DNA of 64,000 nucleotides from the NCBI RefSeq assembly GCF_007859865.1, contig NZ_SJPI01000001.1, positions 2,497,132 through 2,561,131 of the forward strand. The letters run 5' to 3'. Positions 1 through 8,200 of this stretch are shown here, piece after piece; the first letter of the stretch is position 1, and every line of letters begins with the position of its first letter. Origin of the DNA: Rubripirellula amarantea. GTDB lineage: Bacteria; Planctomycetota; Planctomycetia; Pirellulales; Pirellulaceae. Position numbers and translations under genes: made by a program. A model generated the notes under the pieces. That model made no database searches. It worked only from the letters and a program-made list of their open reading frames with translations, and had not been told where the DNA came from.

Positions 1-1
1 C

Positions 2-3000
2 GACGATGCAACGATCACCGGCAACGCCGCAGGCAGCATCGACGAGGATGCTACGGCGCCTTTGATGGGTTCGCTTTCGGTCAGCGACGTCGATCAAGGT
101 CAAGCTGGCTTTAACGTTCCCGCGGATGGCTCGGCCACCTTCGGGACGTTTGCGATCACCGAAAATGGTGACTGGACTTACACGCTCAATAACGCTGCGG
201 TTGAAAGCTTGAACGTTGGTGAATCTGAAACCGACACGTTCACGTTCACGTCGATCGACGGGACGGCCAGCCAAGTGGTCACGGTTACGATTGAAGGAGC
301 CAACGACGACGCAACGATCACCGGTGACGCCGAAGGCAGCACCGACGAGGATTCCGCAACGCCTGTGACGGGAACCTTAAACGTTAGCGATGTCGACGAA
401 GGCGAGGCACTGTTCACAATTGTCGAAGAAGGTGCCGGAGCGTTTGGCACCTTCACGATTACCGCCAATGGCGCTTGGACCTACACTCTTGATAACGCTG
501 CCGTCCAGGTGTTGAACGTCGACGAAACCGAAGTCGACGCGTTCTCGTTTCATTCGGTCGATGGCTCAGCCGATTTTGAGGTTGTCGTAACTATCTCCGG
601 CAGCAATGACACGCCGGTCGCCCACAGCCCGGACTTCTCGTCCACCCCCACTGACGAAGACACGCCAGTGAGCGGTGCCATCGGTACGACGTTCCCAATT
701 GATGCATTTGCGACTGATCCCGACGACGAGTTGGGAACTGCCGCCTTTGGTTTTACGGATGTGTACATTGACGGAGTTTTAGCGACTGAAGACAACATCA
801 TCACCTACGATGCCAACACTGGGGCCTTCACATTTGATCCTAATAACTCTGACGCTCTCCAGGCACTCGCGGTCAATGAAGTTGCTGAGGTACTAGTCGA
901 GTACACGGCCACCGATGGCGAATTCACGGTGACCGGTACTGCTACATTCATGGTCGAAGGCGTCAACGATGTTCCTGCGATCAGTCAAGTTGTCGATGAT
1001 TCCGGAACGGTTTTGGAACCGAATTTGTTTAGCGATCCGCTTGATGGGGTGTCTGACGGCGAAGAGTCGGGCGTGATCGATTTCACGGATGTTGATTTGT
1101 CGGATTCGCATGCCGCAAGCGTAAGTCCGACCGTTGTTCTGGCAGGCAACAGGCCTGACTTGGCTGCGCTTGGCAGCTTTGTCGCCACGTTGGCTCCTGG
1201 CGGTGAATCAACGCCCGCCCGCGTCGAGTGGACATTCACTGTTTCTGACGAAGAGATACGTGTGCTGGATTTTGGCGACACGGTGACGCAGACTTACACG
1301 GTCACGATCGACGACGGAAATGGTGGCACCGCCGACCAAGACGTGACGATCACGCTCAGCGGAACGGTGAATGATTTCTTGGTCAATACGATCGCTGATT
1401 CAACGGACTCGAACCCTGGAGATGGCTTAGCCGAAGATGCAAGCGGAAACACGTCTCTGCGTGCGGCTATCACCGAGGCAAACCTGGCGGGCGATGCAAA
1501 TGAACTCAACACTATTCGCTTCAACGTGCCCGGCGCTACCTTAGACCCAATCTCTGGAAACATCGTACTCGCCTTGGGAACTCGATTGCCCAAGATCACC
1601 ACTCAGCTAGGCATATTGGGAGTTGATGATGGCACCGGCAGCTCGATCGAAGTCTTTGGTGGCAACTTGACGGGAACTGCTGATGATGGATTGCTGATCG
1701 AATCTGACGATGCATACATCAGCGATTTGCACTTAACGAGTTTCCCTCGCAATGGAATTCAGCTTCGCGGGGACAATGCCGTTTTCGCGGGCGTCAACAT
1801 TAACCAGAACGGTCGGGATGGAATTGACCTGCGAGGTTCAGCCTCAACCCGAGTCGAATCGTCTGTTGTTTCCAGCAATGGTCGATTCGGGATTGTTGCA
1901 ACCGAGGCATCGGACGGATCCGGTGGTTCGAATGTCATCGAATCAAACGTTATCGAAGGCAACGTCGCCATTGGCGTGAGCGTTTCGTCCGCTGGCAACA
2001 ATGTGACTGGCAATACGATCAGCGGAAATGCTCAAGCCGGTATTTCGTTGACGACGAAGGGATCAAGTACGATCGTCGCAGGCAACTTGATTGGTGGTGA
2101 AGCTGTTGCACCAGAGGATGTGACAACTCAGCGTTTTGGTGTTCTGGTGCGGTCTACTGGGAACCTGATTGGCGTAGCAGAATCTGGAAATACCATTCGT
2201 GGCAACTCACGAGGGATCTTCTTGCTCGGCGGATCGGCGTCGGACAACGAAATTGCGGGCAACCTTGTGTCCGGTAACGCTGAATACGGCATTACGATTT
2301 CTGGGAGTGACAATGTTCAAGTCGTGGACAACGTCATCTCGGGCAACGGGGGAAGCGGTGTCATCGTGACTCGATCGGCGCAAGGAACCGTTATTGAACA
2401 GAACCTGATCGGCGTCGAAGCGGACGGGGCGACCGCAATGGGTAACGGCGGCAACGGCGTCGCTGTGATAGGTAGCAGTGATGATACAATCGTGCGTGAT
2501 AACGTCATCGCGGCCAACCAAGCGAGCCAAGTATCGGTTGCCACGGCATCGACTCGCGGCACGCAAGTGATCGAGAACTTAATCGGTTTTGACGCCAGCG
2601 GCGTTAATTCGATTGCCGGTGGTGCAAACGCAATATCGGTCTCGGCGACTTTGTCTAAGATCATAGGGAACCAAATCGCAGGATCGTCCACGGGGATCAA
2701 AGTAAGTGGATCCGACGCGGTCGCAAATGAGATCATTGGTAACACGATCGGAACGAACGCTAGTGGTGATGACCATGGCGGCTCGTTTGGCATCAGCATC
2801 GAAGATGGCGCTTTCCGAACTCTTGTGGAGGCCAACACCCTTGCCAACAGCTCGCAGGCTGCAGTTCGTGTGACGGGTGATTCAATCCGCAATAAGATCT
2901 CTAAGAATGTGATGCTTGGAAACGGTGCAGGTATCAATCTTGTTTCGCCTGGTTCGCCCAACGATGTCGGTGACGCTGACGAAGGTCCGAACCGACTGCA

Positions 3001-3682
3001 GAATGCGCCCCAGATCTTGGCGCCGTTCACATTGACCGAGGTCACTAATGATGCCGGTGTGTTGGTTGCTCAGCTTGAAGTCGACTATTTCGTCAACACT
3101 GACCCAGCCAATGCGAGCTATCCATTGACGATTGAATTCTTCGTCGCTGATTCAAGCGGTCAGGGAGTTCAGTACATTGGAAGTGATACGTTCACGGCTC
3201 AGGACTTCAACAACGGCACCAAGACCTTCACTTATGGTTTAGCGTTACCGAGCGACGAAATTGTCAACGGCGTCCCCGTGGATCCCGGTCAGACAATTGA
3301 GTTCATCAGCGCAACCGCAACAGATCGGTTGGGAAACACGTCCGAGCTAGCATTCACCAATCCTCTGGACGTCAACAATGACTTAGCCGTAACAGCGTTG
3401 GATGCATTGATTATCGTCAACCAGTTGGCAACCACTCCCGCCGAAGGGGAATCAAGTGGTGCAGGTCTGGCTGCGAAGAATGCCATGCAGAGTTCCTTGG
3501 ACGTCAACCGCGACGGGCGAGTTTCGGCACTCGACGCCTTGATGGTGATCAATCGCCTTGCGAAGTTGGAATCAGGTGGCTCGGGCGGCTTGGCACCAAG
3601 TGATGTCGATGATGTTTTCGGGGCCGATGACGACGAGGCTTTGGTCCTATTGGACGAAGATTTCGTTAATCAGCTTTTCTAA
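2..3682 (+). CDS. VCBS-repeat / beta-helix / dockerin surface protein (5' partial)
   Basis: The reading frame is open from base 2, so the N-terminus lies outside the window; the first in-window ATG at 62 falls inside a repeat and is not the start. The visible part opens with about two VCBS-type repeats of ~100 residues (each has 'DDATITG', 'GTFTITANGAWTYTLDN' and 'SGSND' type segments), repeated at the DNA level with a period near 303 bp. Cadherin-like modules follow. Near base 1390-1500 is a CSLREA-like stretch ('TSLRAAITEANLAG') that commonly precedes right-handed beta-helix domains, and then ~450 residues of Asn/Gly-rich 'GN.I.GN' helix repeats. The C-terminus holds two dockerin-like calcium loops ('DVNNDLAVTALDALIIVNQL' and 'DVNRDGRVSALDALMVINRL'). 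Planctomycetes have many such secreted dockerin proteins. The role is probably adhesion or extracellular assembly; no catalytic site was recognised. Confidence 0.9.
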   Translation, partial: DDATITGNAAGSIDEDATAPLMGSLSVSDVDQGQAGFNVPADGSATFGTFAITENGDWTYTLNNAAVESLNVGESETDTFTFTSIDGTASQVVTVTIEGANDDATITGDAEGSTDEDSATPVTGTLNVSDVDEGEALFTIVEEGAGAFGTFTITANGAWTYTLDNAAVQVLNVDETEVDAFSFHSVDGSADFEVVVTISGSNDTPVAHSPDFSSTPTDEDTPVSGAIGTTFPIDAFATDPDDELGTAAFGFTDVYIDGVLATEDNIITYDANTGAFTFDPNNSDALQALAVNEVAEVLVEYTATDGEFTVTGTATFMVEGVNDVPAISQVVDDSGTVLEPNLFSDPLDGVSDGEESGVIDFTDVDLSDSHAASVSPTVVLAGNRPDLAALGSFVATLAPGGESTPARVEWTFTVSDEEIRVLDFGDTVTQTYTVTIDDGNGGTADQDVTITLSGTVNDFLVNTIADSTDSNPGDGLAEDASGNTSLRAAITEANLAGDANELNTIRFNVPGATLDPISGNIVLALGTRLPKITTQLGILGVDDGTGSSIEVFGGNLTGTADDGLLIESDDAYISDLHLTSFPRNGIQLRGDNAVFAGVNINQNGRDGIDLRGSASTRVESSVVSSNGRFGIVATEASDGSGGSNVIESNVIEGNVAIGVSVSSAGNNVTGNTISGNAQAGISLTTKGSSTIVAGNLIGGEAVAPEDVTTQRFGVLVRSTGNLIGVAESGNTIRGNSRGIFLLGGSASDNEIAGNLVSGNAEYGITISGSDNVQVVDNVISGNGGSGVIVTRSAQGTVIEQNLIGVEADGATAMGNGGNGVAVIGSSDDTIVRDNVIAANQASQVSVATASTRGTQVIENLIGFDASGVNSIAGGANAISVSATLSKIIGNQIAGSSTGIKVSGSDAVANEIIGNTIGTNASGDDHGGSFGISIEDGAFRTLVEANTLANSSQAAVRVTGDSIRNKISKNVMLGNGAGINLVSPGSPNDVGDADEGPNRLQNAPQILAPFTLTEVTNDAGVLVAQLEVDYFVNTDPANASYPLTIEFFVADSSGQGVQYIGSDTFTAQDFNNGTKTFTYGLALPSDEIVNGVPVDPGQTIEFISATATDRLGNTSELAFTNPLDVNNDLAVTALDALIIVNQLATTPAEGESSGAGLAAKNAMQSSLDVNRDGRVSALDALMVINRLAKLESGGSGGLAPSDVDDVFGADDDEALVLLDEDFVNQLF

Positions 3683-3985
3683 GTCTGGGTTGATCCCTCT
3701 TTTGTCGCATTCAAATCACTCTCCTGGGTTTCTCGAGATCCAGGGGGGTGATCGCAGGTGCTTGGCGAGGATGCCTTGTCTTGCCGCGACATCAATCTTC
3801 CTGCACACGCAACCGACTTTTCCGATTGTTCGGGTCATGACGGAATAGGCGTTGTGCCGATCTAAAGAATTGTCTGTGTCCTTGCACGCAGACTCTGCAG
3901 CTTTCACGCAACCGGGCTGTGATGTGAAACTGAGTGCATGAACGCGCACTGAGCAGAATCAAGGAAGATTCCGGGGGGAACTTTT
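3683..3985. other. Intergenic gap with one hairpin
   Basis: There is no convincing gene here. A hairpin CCTGG/CCAGG (3723-3727 with 3740-3744) encloses the palindrome TCTCGAGA. It has no T-run, so it is only a weak terminator candidate for the upstream surface-protein gene. A purine-rich GGGGGGAA block just before 3986 serves as the ribosome binding site of the next gene. Confidence 0.4.
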
Positions 3986-5134
3986 ATGTCGATGAAGACT
4001 GCGCGTGGTCGATGGATTGCGACGCTAACCGCACTGGCTTTTGCCGTAGCAGCGATGCCGGCAGGTTTGCTCGCTCAAACTCCATCGGCCAAAGATATTC
4101 GTCCCGAGTCGCTCTTTCCACGCTCTTCAAGCGTTCAAAAGGCTGTTCCACGTTCATCTCTAGCGATCAGGCAAGGTGACGATGCGAAGAAAGATGTCCC
4201 CTCCAGGACTGTGAAATTCCGCAGCGAAGCTGGTGAACCGGTCACGGTTACGGCGATAGCGGTTGATCCTATGAGTGATGCCGTGGCGGTTGCCGGTGAC
4301 GACCATGTTATTCGTATTATCGATAGCACATCGCTTCAAACCATCGAGGAATTGACCGGTCACCGCGATCGGATTCGAACTCTTTCGTTCCATCCTGAGA
4401 ACGGCCGATTGGTTTCGGCTGGCAACGATGGGCAGTTGATCATTTGGGATAGCAAGCAAGACTACGCGATCCGTCAGCGGATGGAAGGCACACCGGCAAT
4501 CGCGCGGGTGCGCTATTCAACTGACGGAAACGAAATTGCGGCCGTTGGATTCGATAGCGAAGTCTTTCTGATCGGTAAACGCGTCAGTGATCGACCAAGA
4601 CTGACTTGTGATTGCCGAGACCTTCGAGCCATCGCTTACCGAGATGACCAAGCGATGTTCGTGGTCGCAGGTCGCAGCGGCGATCTGCATCTGTTTGACA
4701 CAAAAACAACGACCTTGATCGGCGAATTTCCCATCCATAAAGGTCGTGTTGACGACGTCGTATTTGCGCCCCAAAGCAACATAGCGATCAGCGTTGGTGA
4801 AGATGGTCGGTTGGTGACCTTTGATACTCGCACCAAGGAAGTGATCAAGCGAGTATCAATTACCAGCGGGAAATTGTTCGCCGCAACGATGCTCAATAGC
4901 CATTGGGTAGCCGTGGCGGGAAGCGACAACGTAATTCGAGTGGTGAATATTGACACTGGTAATGTGGTCGCAATCCTTGAGGGGCATCGAGGAAGCGTGC
5001 CAACGCTTGCGGCCAGTGGAGGATATTTGTTCTCGGGTGGTTTTGATGCGACGCTTCGGCGTTGGGCGGTCGTTGATATGGAACCTACCGATGAAAGAAT
5101 CGCAGAAGGCGATTCACCCGAACAGCGGCAATAA
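3986..5134 (+). CDS. Exported WD40-repeat protein
   Basis: This is a 382-residue protein with a clear N-terminal signal peptide (positive 'KTARGR', hydrophobic core 'ALAFAVAAMPAGLL', then 'AQ'). The body from about residue 80 to 370 is a chain of WD40 repeats. Typical ends such as 'LVSAGNDGQLIIWD' and 'LFSGGFDATLRRW' and GH-type starts ('ELTGHRDRIRTLSFHP', 'ILEGHRGSVPTLAASG') suggest one seven-bladed propeller. The ATG at 3986 follows a GGGGGGAA Shine-Dalgarno block. It probably serves as a protein-protein scaffold outside the cytoplasm; the partner is unknown. It sits between two giant secreted proteins on the same strand, so a role at the cell surface is plausible but inferred. Confidence 0.85.
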   Translation: MSMKTARGRWIATLTALAFAVAAMPAGLLAQTPSAKDIRPESLFPRSSSVQKAVPRSSLAIRQGDDAKKDVPSRTVKFRSEAGEPVTVTAIAVDPMSDAVAVAGDDHVIRIIDSTSLQTIEELTGHRDRIRTLSFHPENGRLVSAGNDGQLIIWDSKQDYAIRQRMEGTPAIARVRYSTDGNEIAAVGFDSEVFLIGKRVSDRPRLTCDCRDLRAIAYRDDQAMFVVAGRSGDLHLFDTKTTTLIGEFPIHKGRVDDVVFAPQSNIAISVGEDGRLVTFDTRTKEVIKRVSITSGKLFAATMLNSHWVAVAGSDNVIRVVNIDTGNVVAILEGHRGSVPTLAASGGYLFSGGFDATLRRWAVVDMEPTDERIAEGDSPEQRQ

Positions 5135-5251
5135 GAGTGCGGCGGCACAAGTAGTCAGCGAACCATGAATTTGAGTCGCTGACGGAAAACAAACAGACCA
5201 TGGCTCATCGAGACGAGCCGACCACTGAGGCACAGGGAGGTGCCCAGCGTG

Positions 5252-8200
5252 ATGTGGAAACCTAAGAAGAATCAGCGTCATTCGAAACGACGCAGTGAAA
5301 ATCGTTCCGCCTCTGAAATGGTGCGTCGTCGCGTCCGCGCGCCCGAAGCGCTCGAAGCACGTCGGTTGATGGCTGCCGATCCGATTCACGTCGGTGTTGT
5401 CTATCTAGAAACCGACTATTTGGAAACGGACCAGGACGTCGGTGGTGACTCGCGTGGCGACCGATTCATTTTGTCGTTTACCGGCGGAGCGCCCGACACC
5501 GAGTTGTCAGAAATTCGCATACGTACCGACAAAGACGGTGACGGAATCTCGGTTGGCGACCCCATCTTTGACACGGAGCCGGGTGGACGAGGCAAAGACG
5601 GTAGCCACGATTTTCAAATCGTTCGCGTGATCACCGCGGATGGTCGCAGCGTAGATGCGACGGCTCAGGTCGAAGATGGCGGACAAGAATTGGTGTTGAG
5701 GCTGTCCAACTTCAAAGCGGGTGACCGATTGGAGTTCACCCTTGATGTTGATGAAGTACTTCGCAATGCAATCGACCTCGATGTCTTTAATGATCGGCTT
5801 GACGTTATCACGTCGGGACAGGAGTTTCAGGACTCGATCCTTGAAGCCACGTTCAACGCGCCGCATTACGAGACCGCTAACGCAGACGCGATATTTCTAA
5901 ACGAGTATGGCAACCCGGGGGCTACCACGGGTTTGAATTTGCCGCCCGACGAAAGTCCCGATGTTGACTCGCGGCCCAACCGATCGGCCGGTGCGATTGC
6001 TTCGACGAGTCAAACTCCCAAGCCTATTGATATCTCGGGCCAAGTATGGGTCGACAACAACCTTGATAAGATTCGTCAGGCAAACGAGAAGCCACTCTCG
6101 AGCATCGAAATTGCGCTCTACAAACAAGACGCAAATGGTCAGTTTGTCGATACGGGCCATCGCGCAACGACGGATGCCCAAGGTCGTTATGTGTTTGCCA
6201 AATCACTTGGCTTGCTGCCCGGCAGCTACCAAGTCGTCGAGACGCAGCCCAGCGGATATTACAGCGTGGCTGCAGTGCCCGGAACGGTGGCGGGGCAGCC
6301 AACTGGTAATGCAGCAAGCGCTGATGTACTGACCAACATCAACATCGAGTTGGGCGATACATCAGCAATCAACTACGACTTTGCCGAAGCGCAACCTGCT
6401 TCAGTTTCCGGGTTTGTTTACGTTGACGCTGACAACGATGGTGTCCGCGACGCTGGCGAACAAGGGATCGCCGGTGTCCGTGTGCAGTTGGTTCCGATCA
6501 ACACGATCGCGCCGGGGTCTTCGTTAACGGTCACCACGGCCGCCGATGGTTCGTACACGTTTACTGGCTTGGCACCAGGAAGTTACGAAGTTATCGAGGT
6601 TGATCAACCGTCGTACCTTAACGATGGTCTAGATTCCGCGGGAACAGTGGGCGGGCGAAGCGTTGGTACAGCCCACAATCCCGGCGACCGTATCTCTGGA
6701 ATCGTTCTGGCGGGCGCCGATGCAGGAGTTGAATACAACTTTGGTGAGACTCCGTTTGGTTCAATCGCCGGTTTCGTTTATCTGGCCGCACCAGGGCAAG
6801 ACTGCGATGGCGAACATAGTGCTCCCGGCACCAAGCCACTTCCCGGAGTTCAAGTTGCTTTGCAAGACGAGTTTGGCAATACAATTGTCCGAACGACAAC
6901 GGGAGCCGATGGCGGATACTTATTCGATAACGTTCCCGTAGGCAACTACCGCATCGTTGAGTTCACACCCGACGGTTTGCTCGACGGAGGCTCACATGCG
7001 GGAACCATCGGTGGATTGCAAGTTGGCCAGAGTGTCGACGGTGGTTTGATCAGCGGGATCTCGATGACACCGAATGGTGTTGGGGTGGAATACAATTTCT
7101 GCGAAGCTGCCCCAGCAGTGATCAGCGGTTATGTGTATCACGACAAGTCCGATGACGGAGTTCGCGGTAGCAGTGAAGAAGGTATTCCCGGAACCCAGAT
7201 TGCTTTGGTCGATGCCAGTGGCAAAACCGTTGCCACGACGGTCACCGATAGTACCGGCCGATACGAGTTTAAAAACGTTTTGCCAGGCGAGTATCGACTT
7301 GTTGAAACTCAGCCAACGGGTTTCTATGACGGTATTGATACGCCCGGAACCATCGATAGTCGTGTTGTCGGTCAAGCGATTGACGAAGACACCATCACTG
7401 CGATCGTGCTCGCTCAAGGTGTGACAGGGATCAACTACAACTTCGGTGAACTGCGACCTGCGTCACTTTCAGGTCGCGTCCATGTGGATGTTGATGGAGA
7501 CTGCATACTCGACGACGATGAAGAAGTTTTAGCCGGAGTAACGATTCGGTTGCTAGATTCGACGGGCAAAGTAGTCGCGACGAAAGTTACCGATACGAAC
7601 GGTCGTTACACGTTTGAGAATATTAAACCGGGCGTCTACACCGTCGTCGAAGAACAACCGGAAGGGTTGTTCGAAGGCGATGCCATGCCTGGTTCGGCAG
7701 GCGGTACGGTTGAAAACGGCAGTCGCATCGGCACAATCACCTTAAGCTCCGGTGAAACTGCTGTGGAATACGACTTCTGCGAGCGCCCGCCAGCTCAACT
7801 TAGCGGAAACGTATTCGCTGATCGCGACCAGGATTGTGTCTTTGATGCGGATGAGCCTGGACTCGCCGGTGTCCTTGTGGAATTGTTCGATGATTCCGGC
7901 AATCTGGTTGGTTCCACTCGAACGGACGCCAGCGGCAACTACAACTTCACGGGGCTTCGTGCTGGGAACTATACCGTTCGCGAAACTCAGCCATCTGGAT
8001 ATCTGCAAGGCAGCCAAATGGCCGGCAGCCATGGCGGTGACGATTCCGTCGACGACGTGATCTCACGGATACGAGTTGGCTGGGGTGAGCGTTTGACTCA
8101 GTACAATTTCTGCGAACTCGAGCCATCTTCGATCTCAGGTTTTGTGTACGTCGATGGAAACGGGGACTGTGTTAAGGACCCTGACGAAATGCCGCTCGCG

